Source: Laceyella tengchongensis (GTDB lineage: Bacteria; Bacillota; Bacilli; Thermoactinomycetales; Thermoactinomycetaceae). Taken from it: DNA of 64,000 bases. The stretch lies in NCBI RefSeq assembly GCF_900182735.1, contig NZ_FXTU01000008.1, positions 1 through 64,000 on the forward strand, written 5' to 3'. Position numbers and translations under genes: made by a program. A model generated the notes under the pieces. It worked only from the letters and a program-made list of their open reading frames with translations. It ran no database searches and was not told where the DNA came from. Below are positions 37,281-46,515 of this stretch, piece after piece. Every line of letters starts with the position of its first letter. The stretch's first letter is position 1.

Positions 37281-38477
37281 ATGGAAAAACCGCGAGAGTT
37301 TGAAAAGCCCATGGGATTCCGGGACTTGCCTCCGAAGTTGGCAGCGCGGAAGCGGCAGTTTGAAGAACGAGTGCACGCCCGGTTTTCTGCATGGGGTTAT
37401 GAGGAAGTATGCACCCCGACACTGGAGTTTTTTGAGACGGTCGGCCGCGCGAGTGCGATTTCGGAATCGCGCATGTTTAAGTGTTTGGATCGGGAAGGCC
37501 ATGCATTGGTGCTGTGTCCTGACCAGACTGCTCCCATCGCGCGGATGGCGGCCAGCTTGCTTAAAAATGAGCCATTGCCCTTGCGCTTGTGTTACCATGC
37601 CCGCGTATTCCGAGCCCAGGAAGTGGAAGCCGGACGGCAAGCGGAGTGGTTTCAATCGGGCGTGGAGTTGGTAGGCTTGGAAGGGCCGGCAGCCGATGCC
37701 GAGGTGATGGCGCTGGCCCTCGATTGTATGCGGGCATGCGAAGTGGAGGATTTCCAATTGGCGTTTGGCCATACCGCCCTGCTGGACGGTTTCTTGCGGG
37801 AGCGGATATCTGACGAGTCGGTATTGGAACAATTGAAAGAAAAGTTGGGGGAGCGGGACTTGGTCGGGTTTCAGGAAATTGTGAACAACAGTCCGCTTCC
37901 GCAACAGGCCAAGCAGGAAATCCTTTTTCTTCTGCATGTGGATAAAGGTTCCGAGGGGATGAAGGAACTGGCGAAGCGAACCCGAAGCGAAACGGTTTTA
38001 CAAGCAGTCGCTTACCTGGAAGCATGCCGCGCATGTCTGGAAGCCTACGGCTTTGGCGAGTGTTTGGTGTTTGACCCTTGCTTGGTCGGGAACTTGGGGT
38101 ATTATTCCGGCGTTTATTTTGAGGGCATGGGGAGCGGGCAGGCGTTTCCGTTGTTTAGCGGCGGACGGTATGACAGATTGTATGAGCGTTTTTCCAAGCC
38201 GATGCCCGCGACGGGATTCGCTATTACGCTGGATCGGTTGATGGCTAGCGGCAAGTTGGAAGTTCCTGAAACGAGGTGCGTGGGCGTTTTATATCCTCCC
38301 GCCGCGATGCGCCCGGCTATGGCCCTTGCGGAAAAACTGCGCAACGAAGGAAACCGGGTGATCGCCGAGGTGTGGCAATGCGAACGGGACGAGGAGCGGA
38401 TGCGGCGGAAAGCGGAGCAAGTCCTGCTATTGGATGAGAAGGGGGGCGTGCGACGTGTTGACGATTGCTCTGCCTAA
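37281..38477 (+). CDS. hisZ: ATP phosphoribosyltransferase regulatory subunit
   Basis: A 398-aa paralogue of histidyl-tRNA synthetase that lacks aminoacylation and activates and regulates the short form of HisG in an octamer. Class II synthetase-like segments are present: MGFRDLPPKLA, RMFKCLDREGHALVLCPDQT, and FSGGRYDRLYERF near residue 295. ATG 37281 follows GAAGGAGA. It is the first gene of the operon and overlaps hisG by 23 nt, as expected for obligate partners. Confidence 0.93.
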   Translation: MEKPREFEKPMGFRDLPPKLAARKRQFEERVHARFSAWGYEEVCTPTLEFFETVGRASAISESRMFKCLDREGHALVLCPDQTAPIARMAASLLKNEPLPLRLCYHARVFRAQEVEAGRQAEWFQSGVELVGLEGPAADAEVMALALDCMRACEVEDFQLAFGHTALLDGFLRERISDESVLEQLKEKLGERDLVGFQEIVNNSPLPQQAKQEILFLLHVDKGSEGMKELAKRTRSETVLQAVAYLEACRACLEAYGFGECLVFDPCLVGNLGYYSGVYFEGMGSGQAFPLFSGGRYDRLYERFSKPMPATGFAITLDRLMASGKLEVPETRCVGVLYPPAAMRPAMALAEKLRNEGNRVIAEVWQCERDEERMRRKAEQVLLLDEKGGVRRVDDCSA

Positions 38478-39087
38478 AGGGCGGGTGTTGGAAGAGTTGA
38501 TTCCGTTGTTCGCGAAAGGGGGCTATTCGTTTCCCAGCGAATGGTTCACGTCTTCGCGCAAGTTGGTTTTCACCTTGCCTGAACAGGGGTTCACCCTTTT
38601 CTTGGCCAAACCGATGGATGTGCCGACTTATGTGGAATACGGTGTGGCCGACTTGGGGATCGTGGGAAAGGATGTTTTGCTCGAAGCTGCCCGGGAAGTG
38701 TATGAACTCCTCGATTTGCGCATCAGCCCCTGCCGATTGGCGGTTGCGGGCAAACCCGGTGCCGAGCCGGCGCTTTACCCACGGGTGGCGACGAAATACC
38801 CCCGCATTGCCGAACGTTATTTCAAAGAGCGAGGGCAACAGGTAGAGGTGATCTTCCTCAATGGTTCAGTCGAATTAGCGCCGCTGACGGGGTTGGCTGA
38901 GCGGATCGTCGATATCGTGTCGACGGGCAAAACCTTGAGGGAGAACGGCTTGGTTGAGCTGGAGCGAATTACGGAGGTGACGGCGCGGCTAATCGCCAAT
39001 CAAGTGAGTTACCGTTTGAAGCGGGAAGCGATTCAAACGTTGGCTGAGCGGTTGGGCAAAGCTGTGGAAGGGGAGGTGTCTGCATGA
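38455..39087 (+). CDS. hisG: ATP phosphoribosyltransferase, short form
   Basis: Catalyses the first, feedback-inhibited step of histidine synthesis, ATP plus PRPP to phosphoribosyl-ATP. At 210 aa it is the short HisG that lacks the C-terminal regulatory domain and needs HisZ, which is encoded just upstream. The PRPP-binding stretch is seen as VDIVSTGKTLRENGL near residue 150. The GTG at 38455 (MLTIALPKGRVLEEL) follows AAGGGGGG. It overlaps hisD by 4 nt (ATGA). Confidence 0.95.
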   Translation: MLTIALPKGRVLEELIPLFAKGGYSFPSEWFTSSRKLVFTLPEQGFTLFLAKPMDVPTYVEYGVADLGIVGKDVLLEAAREVYELLDLRISPCRLAVAGKPGAEPALYPRVATKYPRIAERYFKERGQQVEVIFLNGSVELAPLTGLAERIVDIVSTGKTLRENGLVELERITEVTARLIANQVSYRLKREAIQTLAERLGKAVEGEVSA

Positions 39088-40370
39088 TAGAAATAGTGGG
39101 GCGCGAGGCGCTTTTAAGAAAGCGGAAAACGGCGGAATTTAGCGATGAAGAGGTTGCAACGGTGCGGAAGATCATTACCCGCGTTAAGGAAGAAGGGGAT
39201 CAGGCACTGGTGGCGTTCACCAAACAATTTGACGGCGTGAAGTTGGATTCGCTTCATGTGGAAGAAGCAGAGTTGGCCGAGGCTGTACAGGCGGTGGAGC
39301 CGAAGCTGATGACCGCGCTTCGCCACGCCGCCGAGCGAATTCGCCGTTTTCATGAAAAACAGCTGACTGCCTCGTGGATCATGGAAGAAGCAGATGGCAC
39401 GATATTGGGGCAACGGGTTCACCCATTGGAACGCGTAGGTGTCTATGTGCCGGGTGGTCGGGCGGTTTACCCCTCCACGGTGCTGATGAATGTGATTCCA
39501 GCTGTGGTTGCGGGGGTGAAGGAAGTCGTCATGGTGACTCCGCCGCAACCGGATGGCTCGATACCAGCCGCTACATTGGCCGCAGCCACGGTTGCCGGTG
39601 TGAACCGGGTCGTAAAAGTGGGCGGGGCTCAAGCCGTGGCCGCTTTGGCTTATGGCACAGCATCGGTACCAAAAGTGGATAAGATCGTGGGGCCGGGTAA
39701 CCGCTTTGTTGCACTAGCTAAGCAACTGGTCTTTGGGGAAGTAGACATCGACAGCGTCGCCGGGCCAAGTGAGATCGTGGTGATTGCCGATGAGACGGCA
39801 GATCCTGTGTTTGTGGCGGCCGATCTGCTGTCGCAAGCGGAGCATGGGGAGGATTCCTCTGCCATTTTGATTACCACTTCTGCTGATTTGGCTGCCAACG
39901 TGCAAACCGAGGTGGTGCGTCAATGCAAGCGATTGGTACGGGGCCGGATAGCGCAAACGGCACTGGAGAGGTATGGGGCGATCACTGTTGTCGGCGACTT
40001 GCAGGAAGCGGCCGAACTAAGTAACCAGCTGGCTCCAGAGCATCTGGAGTTGATGGTCGCTGACCCATGGGGCCTATTGGGGCGGATTCGGCATGCCGGA
40101 GCGGTTTTCCTCGGCCCTTACAGCACCGAACCGCTCGGAGATTATGTGGCTGGGCCAAACCATGTGTTGCCGACGGCGGGAACGGCTCGTTTCTTCTCCC
40201 CGCTGGGCGTGGATCACTTCCTCAAGAAATCCAGTTTGCTCTGTTATGGCAAAGAGGCGCTTCTGCGGGACGGCCCGCAGGCAATGGCATTGGCTGAAGC
40301 AGAAGGGTTGGGAGCCCATGCCGCGGCGATCCGAGTGAGGTTGGAACGGGAAGGGGCGAAAGGCAGATGA
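39084..40370 (+). CDS. hisD: Histidinol dehydrogenase
   Basis: Carries out the last two oxidations from histidinol to histidine with NAD, using zinc. The 428-aa product has GVYVPGGRAVYPSTVLM near residue 113, the DSVAGPSEI block near 225 and NHVLPTAGTARFFSPLGV near 355. GGGGAGGTG lies just before the ATG, inside the hisG end. It overlaps hisG and hisB by ATGA, so translation is coupled through the operon. Confidence 0.97.
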   Translation: MIEIVGREALLRKRKTAEFSDEEVATVRKIITRVKEEGDQALVAFTKQFDGVKLDSLHVEEAELAEAVQAVEPKLMTALRHAAERIRRFHEKQLTASWIMEEADGTILGQRVHPLERVGVYVPGGRAVYPSTVLMNVIPAVVAGVKEVVMVTPPQPDGSIPAATLAAATVAGVNRVVKVGGAQAVAALAYGTASVPKVDKIVGPGNRFVALAKQLVFGEVDIDSVAGPSEIVVIADETADPVFVAADLLSQAEHGEDSSAILITTSADLAANVQTEVVRQCKRLVRGRIAQTALERYGAITVVGDLQEAAELSNQLAPEHLELMVADPWGLLGRIRHAGAVFLGPYSTEPLGDYVAGPNHVLPTAGTARFFSPLGVDHFLKKSSLLCYGKEALLRDGPQAMALAEAEGLGAHAAAIRVRLEREGAKGR

Positions 40371-40966
40371 GTGAACGGCAAGCACGGGCGGCAACGATCA
40401 CCCGGACAACGGCTGAGACGGACATTGCCCTGACATGCAACTTGGACGGTCGGGGACATGTCAAACTGGATACAGGGGTTCCATTTTTAGAACATATGTT
40501 GACGTTGCTCGCCAAACATGGGCAAATGGACTTGGAAGTGAAAGCGCGCGGTGATTTGGAAATCGACGCCCATCACACGGTCGAAGACATCGGCATTTGC
40601 TTAGGGCGGGCAATCAGGGAAGCGCTCGCTGATAAGCGTGGAATCAAGCGCTACGGCGCGGCGTATGTGCCAATGGACGAAGCCTTGGCGCAAGTGGTGC
40701 TTGATTTGTCCGACCGCCCGCACTTCGTTTTTCGTGGGGAATTCCCACAACCGCGCGTAGGGGAGTTTGACACCGAATTGGTGCATGAGTTTTTTTGGAA
40801 GTTGGCACTGGAAGCGCGGATGACGCTGCATGTGATCGTTCACTACGGCCGGAACACGCACCATATGATCGAGGCGTGCTTCAAGGCGTTTGGCCGGGCC
40901 TTGGATGAAGCGTCCAGCTACGATCCGCGCGTCCAGGGGGTGCCATCGACGAAAGGGGTCTTATGA
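40367..40966 (+). CDS. hisB: Imidazoleglycerol-phosphate dehydratase
   Basis: A 199-aa manganese enzyme that removes water from imidazoleglycerol phosphate. The metal-binding His clusters are seen: EHMLTLLAKHG near 45, DAHHTVEDIGI near 68, and the C-terminal HYGRNTHHMIEACFKAFGRA near 165. It is monofunctional, without the phosphatase domain found in enterobacteria, so the histidinol-phosphatase must be encoded elsewhere. ATGA overlaps occur on both sides. Confidence 0.97.
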   Translation: MSERQARAATITRTTAETDIALTCNLDGRGHVKLDTGVPFLEHMLTLLAKHGQMDLEVKARGDLEIDAHHTVEDIGICLGRAIREALADKRGIKRYGAAYVPMDEALAQVVLDLSDRPHFVFRGEFPQPRVGEFDTELVHEFFWKLALEARMTLHVIVHYGRNTHHMIEACFKAFGRALDEASSYDPRVQGVPSTKGVL

Positions 40967-41583
40967 TGATTGCCATCATTGATTACGGGATGGGAAATTT
41001 GCATAGTGTGTCCAAGGCATTGGAGCGGCTGGGGCATACCTGCATCATCACCTCCGATCCGGAGGAAATCGCATGCGCATCCGGCGTCATTTTGCCCGGA
41101 GTGGGCGCGTTTGGCGATGCGATGCGTGAATTGGAGGGGCGCGGCTTAGTTGCCGCCATTAAAAAAGCGGCGTTGGGGGGCAAGCCATTGCTGGGGATTT
41201 GCCTCGGCATGCAACTGTTGTTCACAAGCAGTGATGAGCATGGATTGCATCAAGGGTTAAATTTGTTGCCGGGCCATGTGGTTAAGTTTACCGGTGATTA
41301 TCGGATTCCTCACATGGGCTGGAACTGGCTGTCGTTTAAGTTTCCCCATCCCCTGTTCCGCGGATTGGAAGAAGGGCATGTGTATTTTGTCCACTCCTTC
41401 CACGTCAAGGCGGCCAACCCGGAGGATGTGATCGCCACTACCGATTATCACCAACCCGTCACGGCGATCATTAACCGCAACCAGATTTACGGTATGCAGT
41501 TTCATCCGGAGAAAAGCGGCAAGCTTGGGTTGGGGCTGTTGGATCGGTTCGCCCGGATCGCCAATCAGGGGGTGCATGTGTAA
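40963..41583 (+). CDS. hisH: Imidazole glycerol phosphate synthase, glutaminase subunit
   Basis: A class I glutamine amidotransferase that feeds ammonia to HisF. 206 aa with the nucleophile Cys in LLGICLGMQLLF near residue 80 and the His-Glu pair in GMQFHPEKSG near 180. The start is ambiguous between two adjacent ATG codons overlapping the hisB stop. It lies upstream of hisA and hisF, the order found in B. subtilis. Confidence 0.96.
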   Translation: MMIAIIDYGMGNLHSVSKALERLGHTCIITSDPEEIACASGVILPGVGAFGDAMRELEGRGLVAAIKKAALGGKPLLGICLGMQLLFTSSDEHGLHQGLNLLPGHVVKFTGDYRIPHMGWNWLSFKFPHPLFRGLEEGHVYFVHSFHVKAANPEDVIATTDYHQPVTAIINRNQIYGMQFHPEKSGKLGLGLLDRFARIANQGVHV

Positions 41584-42318
41584 ATGACTTTTACCATCTA
41601 TCCAGCCATCGACATTCGGGGCGGGAAATGCGTCCGCCTGATTCAAGGAGATTACGCGCAAGAAACCGTATATGGGCATGATCCGCTGGATGTGCTGAAG
41701 CGCTTTGTCGACGCGGGAGCAACGTGGGTGCACGTGGTTGATCTCGATGCGGCCAGAACCGGAGAATTGGTCAACTTTCCGCTCATTCAGGAGTTGGTAA
41801 AGCAATCCCCCATCCCAGTGCAAGTGGGCGGCGGCATTCGGGATGAAGCCAGTTTGGAGAGTTTGCTCGCAGCCGGGGTCGCCCGGGTTGTGATCGGATC
41901 GGCGGCGATCGAGCAACCGGCGTTTGTCAAATCCTCCCTGCGGCGCATGGGTTCCAAGATTGCGGTTGGGCTGGACGCGCGCGGTGGCATGATCGCTACC
42001 CATGGTTGGCTGCGAACCCAGACGGTGACAGCGGCCGAATTGGCGCAAGAGATGGCAGAGCATGGAGCGGAGACGTTTATCTTCACAGACATTGAACGGG
42101 ATGGCATGCTGTCGGGCACCAATCTCACTGCGGTGCGAGAATTAGCTCGGGCCACAGGCACAGCGGTCATTGCTTCCGGTGGCGTTCGCTCATTGGCGGA
42201 GCTGAACGAATTGAGAGAGTACGAAGCGGAAGGGGTTGCCGGAGCGATTGTCGGCAAAGCGATTTATACGGGGGCAATCCCATTGGCGGAGGCGTTCCGC
42301 GTGACACGAGGGGGGTAA
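41584..42318 (+). CDS. hisA: Phosphoribosylformimino-5-aminoimidazole carboxamide ribotide isomerase
   Basis: A TIM-barrel isomerase (Amadori rearrangement) of 244 aa, homologous to HisF. The N-terminal catalytic Asp is in YPAIDIRGGKCVRLIQGDY, and half-barrel phosphate sites follow (QVGGGIRDEASLE near 80, ASGGVRSLAEL near 200). The start immediately follows the hisH stop. Confidence 0.97.
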   Translation: MTFTIYPAIDIRGGKCVRLIQGDYAQETVYGHDPLDVLKRFVDAGATWVHVVDLDAARTGELVNFPLIQELVKQSPIPVQVGGGIRDEASLESLLAAGVARVVIGSAAIEQPAFVKSSLRRMGSKIAVGLDARGGMIATHGWLRTQTVTAAELAQEMAEHGAETFIFTDIERDGMLSGTNLTAVRELARATGTAVIASGGVRSLAELNELREYEAEGVAGAIVGKAIYTGAIPLAEAFRVTRGG

Positions 42319-42325
42319 GGCGAAG

Positions 42326-43087
42326 ATGCTGGCGAAACGGATCATTCCATGTTTGGACGTGAAAGACGGCCGTGTGGTCAAAGGGGTTTCCTTCAATCAT
42401 CTGCGGGATGCGGGGGATCCGGTAGCGTTGGCGGCGCAGTATGATCGGGAACAGGCTGATGAATTGGTGTTTCTCGATATCTCTGCCACCGTCGAAGGAC
42501 GCAAGACGATGCTCCATGTGGTTGAACGGGCGGCGGCGGAATTGACGATCCCGTTCACCGTTGGGGGCGGGATCAGTAGCGTGGAAGAGATGACGGCCCT
42601 GTTGCGGGCTGGCGCGGACAAGGTGTCTATCAATACGTCTGCTGTTTTGAACCCTGATTTGATCACCGAAGGGGCAGCCCGCTTTGGAAACCAGTGCATC
42701 GTCGTGGCGATCGACGCCAAATATGATGACGAGTGGCGGGATTGGGTGGTATACACCCACGGCGGGAGACAGAAGACCGACATGCGCGCGCTGGATTGGG
42801 CTCAAGAAGCGGTTGCCCGTGGGGCAGGGGAAATCCTGCTCACAAGTATGGATCGGGATGGGCATAAAAACGGGTTTGACGTGCCCCTGTTGGATCAAAT
42901 TTGCCAAGCGGTCAACGTTCCCGTGATCGCATCTGGCGGAGCGGGGGAAACCGCGCATTTCGTGGAAGTGTTTGTCAAAACCGATGCGGCGGCGGCATTG
43001 GCTGCTTCCGTCTTCCACTTCCGGGAACTCACAATCGGCGAAGTGAAACAGGCGCTTGTGGAGAAAGGGGTGGAGGTGCGGTGTTAG
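42326..43087 (+). CDS. hisF: Imidazole glycerol phosphate synthase, cyclase subunit
   Basis: A TIM barrel of 253 aa that forms imidazoleglycerol phosphate and AICAR with ammonia from HisH. The catalytic Asp is in IPCLDVKDGRVVKG (residue 11). Phosphate sites are FTVGGGISSVEEM and ASGGAGETAHF. The ATG follows hisA by 7 nt. The 3' end overlaps hisI by 7 nt. Confidence 0.97.
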   Translation: MLAKRIIPCLDVKDGRVVKGVSFNHLRDAGDPVALAAQYDREQADELVFLDISATVEGRKTMLHVVERAAAELTIPFTVGGGISSVEEMTALLRAGADKVSINTSAVLNPDLITEGAARFGNQCIVVAIDAKYDDEWRDWVVYTHGGRQKTDMRALDWAQEAVARGAGEILLTSMDRDGHKNGFDVPLLDQICQAVNVPVIASGGAGETAHFVEVFVKTDAAAALAASVFHFRELTIGEVKQALVEKGVEVRC

Positions 43088-43701
43088 TCAATGTGAATCC
43101 GAGCGAGTTAAAATTTGGCGCGGACGGATTGATTCCGGCGATCGTGCAGGATGGGCTCACCAAGCAGGTGCTCACCTTGGCTTATATGAACAGGGAATCG
43201 TTAGACAAGACGCTTGAGACCGGGGAAACATGGTTCTTCAGCCGGTCGCGGCAAGCGCTATGGCATAAAGGCGCTACATCCGGGCATACGCAAAAAGTGA
43301 TCGCGGTAAGTAGCGATTGCGATCAGGATGCGCTGTTGGTTCAAGTGGAACCGCATGGACCGGCCTGCCACACGGGAAGCGTCAGTTGTTTCGGGGGGGA
43401 AGCGGACAAACCGGAGCCCGAATTGATTCTCGCCCAGTTGGAAACAGTGATCGCCAAGCGCCAGCTGGAACGTCCGGAAGGCTCTTATACGACTTATTTG
43501 TTTGATAAAGGGATCGATAAAATTCTGAAAAAAGTGGGTGAGGAGGCGGCGGAGGTGATCATTGCCGCCAAGAATGAAGGGCAGGCAGAGTTGCGATATG
43601 AAGCCGCCGACTTGCTGTATCATTTGCTTGTCTTGTTGCGAGAAAAAGATTTGCCGTTTGGCGATGTTCTGGCGGAATTGCGTGAACGGCACGGAAAATG
43701 A
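43081..43701 (+). CDS. hisI: Bifunctional PR-AMP cyclohydrolase / PR-ATP pyrophosphatase
   Basis: A fused HisI-HisE protein of 206 aa catalysing steps two and three of histidine synthesis. The cyclohydrolase half has WFFSRSRQALWHKG, the metal-site SSDCDQDALL, and HTGSVSCF with zinc cysteines. The pyrophosphatase half (from about residue 118) has SYTTYLFDKGIDKILKKVGE and the EEAAEVIIAAKN acidic motif. GTG 43081 has GGAGGTG upstream within hisF. It is the last gene of the operon. hisC and a histidinol phosphatase are not in this cluster. Confidence 0.94.
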   Translation: MLVNVNPSELKFGADGLIPAIVQDGLTKQVLTLAYMNRESLDKTLETGETWFFSRSRQALWHKGATSGHTQKVIAVSSDCDQDALLVQVEPHGPACHTGSVSCFGGEADKPEPELILAQLETVIAKRQLERPEGSYTTYLFDKGIDKILKKVGEEAAEVIIAAKNEGQAELRYEAADLLYHLLVLLREKDLPFGDVLAELRERHGK

Positions 43702-43734
43702 GGCCTGGCGGCGCTGATCATTTATGAATGAATT

Positions 43735-43763
43735 GCCACTCTATGCAAGGAGTGGCTTTTTTT
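43735..43763 (+). terminator. Rho-independent terminator of the his operon
   Basis: GCCACTC pairs with GAGTGGC around an 8-nt loop, followed by seven T. Confidence 0.9.
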
Positions 43764-43913
43764 ATGAAATCAACCGCAGAGTTTGCCAAAAAAAGGCGAG
43801 GGATGTGAACAGGATGTGACAAAAAGACCAAGTGGGATGAAAGATGTGATAAAATAATTTTATGAATAATGTTTTTTTTATAATTTATTGATGGGATGTG
43901 AGGGGGGCTAGGG

Positions 43914-44498
43914 ATGGAACCGTGGTATCTCAATTGGGAAATGTGGGGAGCAATTGGGCAATGGGCTGGCGCGATAGCCACCGTGGCGGCTGTATGGGTG
44001 GCGTTGCAACAAACCAGAGAAGCGCGTGATGCGATTAGGCCTTCATTGGAATTAGTTTGGACCTTGATTGAAGAAGAGAAGGAGTACCTTGTGGTGCGAG
44101 CGGTCAATCAGAAGCCGATCTCCATCTACGTCATGAATGTGCACAGTCTGATCATTTTTGAGAATGATCATGGTTCCATTCGCGTGCCTTTGCCGCAGAC
44201 ATTCATGGAAAGTGACATTCCGCAATCCTTGCCGCCGGGAAATTTCCTCATTTGTAAAATTTCATTGACTGATTTGGTACTGATGCTCAAAGATTATGGA
44301 CTAAATGACAAAAGCGGCTTTTACTTACGCGTCATTTTCCGCGATTCTCTCTACACACCGTATACCTTAAACCTGCTGGGGCAATGGTTTGATGATGGGG
44401 AGTATGTGGGGATGAGAGTGTGGGAGCAGGTGGGCCGAATCAAAGGATACAAGCCTGAAAACGCTGACAATGTGATCAAAGTGGTGAAAGATGAGTAA
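43914..44498 (+). CDS. Hypothetical protein with one N-terminal membrane helix
   Basis: 194 aa, not recognised. It begins with a Trp-rich stretch and one membrane helix (WGAIGQWAGAIATVAAVWVA), then QQTREARDAIRP. This start is common among bacterial proteins of unknown function. The rest is a mixed soluble domain with GFYLRVIFRDSLYTPYTL. GAGGGGGG lies 6 nt before the ATG. The upstream 120 bp contain four GATGTGA repeats. It lies between the his operon and a repeat element, possibly a later insertion, since B. subtilis has yvcD directly after hisI. Confidence 0.7.
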   Translation: MEPWYLNWEMWGAIGQWAGAIATVAAVWVALQQTREARDAIRPSLELVWTLIEEEKEYLVVRAVNQKPISIYVMNVHSLIIFENDHGSIRVPLPQTFMESDIPQSLPPGNFLICKISLTDLVLMLKDYGLNDKSGFYLRVIFRDSLYTPYTLNLLGQWFDDGEYVGMRVWEQVGRIKGYKPENADNVIKVVKDE

Positions 44499-44511
44499 AG
44501 GATTTTTAATG

Positions 44512-44620
44512 GATCAAGCTGACCGATCGAAGCGGCGAAAAAACCTTTCCTGATGGGCGCTAAGAGGCAAGTGAAGCAAAAGAGGGATGGTTTTGGAGCC
44601 GCTAACATGTTTTCAGACGC
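44512..44620. repeat. Long-palindrome intergenic repeat, copy B
   Basis: It shares GATCAAG, AGCGGCGAAAAA-ACC, GCGC, AAGTGA-GC, GGTTTT-GGAGCCGCT and TCAGACGC with copy A at 10655, in the same order and spacing. AGCGGC plus AAAAAACC (from 44531) pairs with GGTTTT plus GCCGCT (to 44603). Confidence 0.6.
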
Positions 44621-44745
44621 TAAAAAGGGATTGGGATCATCACGTCCAGACGTAGGGCGAGAAGTGGTTCGAAATGTAACGCCAAATGCCGACTAAACGG
44701 GGTTCTTTGGCGAAGGAGAAACGTTTCCGTCGTATTTGCCGTCGA

Positions 44746-44773
44746 CTTGGGTTATAATGTTCCTGAACCCAAG
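44746..44773 (+). promoter_or_regulatory. -10 box inside a hairpin, upstream of the TPR gene
   Basis: CTTGGGTT (44746-44753) and AACCCAAG (44766-44773) form a perfect 8-bp inverted repeat around TATAAT (44753-44758). The region from here to the start codon has further short hairpins such as GGCGCA/TGCGCC and CCAGC/GCTGG. It may be an operator over the promoter. Confidence 0.4.
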
Positions 44774-44870
44774 AGGTTGTCCCGGCGCACCCGTTTTGCG
44801 CCAAATAGCGATGCTCTGGCGCAGGCGTCAGACCACCAGCTTTGACAGAAGTGCTGGTTGGAGGGAAAAT

Positions 44871-46502
44871 ATGAAAAAAACACAAGTTGGCTTAAATAAA
44901 AAAGTTGTTCGTTTGAATATGGATGCCGGATTCTTTTTTGAGCGGGCGGTGCGTTCGTTGGATCGCCACCGGTACGATCGCGCGGTCAAGTATTTCCGTC
45001 TGGCGATGGAGAAAGAACCGGACAATCCGATTAACCACTGCAATTTGGCGGGGATTTTGTCAGAGTTGGGCCGCTTTGAAGAGTCGAATGAAGTGTTGGA
45101 GCATGTCCTTAACACGGTTGCGCCTGACCTGCATGAATGCCTGTTTTATATGGCGAATAATGCGGCCAACATGGGAGATCTGGAGTTGGCCGAAGATTAT
45201 TTGCTCGAATACCTCCAGCATGATCCCGATGGGGAATTTGCGGAGGAGGCGGAAGAAATGCTGGTGATGTTGGCGCAGGAATTGGGGCGTCCACCCCGGG
45301 AGCCGTTGCCACCCCATCAGCCGATTCATGTGCAACAACATGAAGAAGCCCGCCAACATCTAGAACAGGGTCGCTTTTTGCAGGCGATTCAAATGATGGA
45401 GGATATGTTAGAGGAGTATCCTGATTTCTTGGCGGCCCGCAACAACTTGGCTCTCGCGTATTATTATATCGGGGAGATGGAGCAGGCCTTGGCGGCCATC
45501 AGCGAAGTGCTGGAGATGGACCCAAACAATCTGCACGCCCTATGTAATTTGGCGGTCTTGTCCCAACATATGGGGGAGACGGAAATCAGTACGTTGATCA
45601 TCGACATGTTGAAGAAGCTGATACCCCTGAATCAAGAACACGCCTGCAAGCTGGCGACCACGCTGGGGATTTTGGGCGAACACGCCGTGGCTTACGAACT
45701 GTTTGCGCGCTTGGTAAAATATGATGACGCGCAGACAGTCAGCTTGTACCATTATGCCGCGGTGGCTGCCTGGAACAACGGGAACCCGACGCGGGCTTTA
45801 AGTTACTGGCGTCGCGCGGTTAAGCTGGCCCCGGATGAGGATGTGCCTGCTTTTCATCTTATCCATGCCCAAGAGTTGCTTGATCAGGAGCCGTTGCCCA
45901 AACTCCAATATCATTATCAACTGCCGTTTGAGGAGCAGTACTTGCGCTTGCAAGACTTAGCTTCTGATCAAGAGTTACTGGAGCAGTGGAAAGGGAACCC
46001 GCTGATCCGCTCTTCTTTTTTCTGGGCCTTGAGTCGTGGCGACTTTGAAACCAAACGCCAGGTGCTGAATCTGCTTGGTTGGATCGCCGACGAAGAAGTG
46101 TCGCGCTTGTTGGAGCAGTTCATACGACAAGAAGGCCTAGAGCCGGAGCTGAAGAAGTTGGCGGAGGCGATTTTGTTGCGGCTAAAAGGGGACGAGCCCC
46201 CGCGAGCAGAGGCGGGTCAGCAGATCTTAGCATGCTGCTTGTCCCACATGTCCGATGCATCTGCCGAGATGAAACAAGCTGTGGAACGATTGTGGATGCT
46301 GGTGCGGGATGAACATGAAGGGCAATGGCGGCAGTTGCGAAAAGCCGAAGGTTGGGCTGCTGCGCTGGAGTACTTGGTGTCTAACCACTTGGGCGTTCGA
46401 ATCACGCAGAAAGAAGTGGCTGAGAAGTATCAAGTCTCGCTTTCATCCGTGTCCCGTTACGTGAAGTTGCTGGGTCCATTGGCGCAACGCTGCTTTGATT
46501 AA
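44871..46502 (+). CDS. TPR-repeat protein with C-terminal helix-turn-helix (YvcD-like)
   Basis: 543 aa. TPR units are clear at about 15-85 (YDRAVKYFRLAMEKEPDNPI, NLAGILSELGRFEESNEVL), 165-235 (LEQGRFLQAIQMMEDMLEEY, NNLALAYYYIGEMEQALAAI) and 290-330. The last 45 residues hold a helix-turn-helix (ITQKEVAEKYQVSLSSVSRY), so it may bind DNA as well as protein. B. subtilis YvcD, also a TPR protein, lies at this spot after hisI. ATG 44871 follows TTGGAGGG; upstream in-frame codons lack a site. The thioredoxin-like gene follows after 13 nt. Confidence 0.82.
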   Translation: MKKTQVGLNKKVVRLNMDAGFFFERAVRSLDRHRYDRAVKYFRLAMEKEPDNPINHCNLAGILSELGRFEESNEVLEHVLNTVAPDLHECLFYMANNAANMGDLELAEDYLLEYLQHDPDGEFAEEAEEMLVMLAQELGRPPREPLPPHQPIHVQQHEEARQHLEQGRFLQAIQMMEDMLEEYPDFLAARNNLALAYYYIGEMEQALAAISEVLEMDPNNLHALCNLAVLSQHMGETEISTLIIDMLKKLIPLNQEHACKLATTLGILGEHAVAYELFARLVKYDDAQTVSLYHYAAVAAWNNGNPTRALSYWRRAVKLAPDEDVPAFHLIHAQELLDQEPLPKLQYHYQLPFEEQYLRLQDLASDQELLEQWKGNPLIRSSFFWALSRGDFETKRQVLNLLGWIADEEVSRLLEQFIRQEGLEPELKKLAEAILLRLKGDEPPRAEAGQQILACCLSHMSDASAEMKQAVERLWMLVRDEHEGQWRQLRKAEGWAAALEYLVSNHLGVRITQKEVAEKYQVSLSSVSRYVKLLGPLAQRCFD

Positions 46503-46515
46503 GGAGGAACATGGA

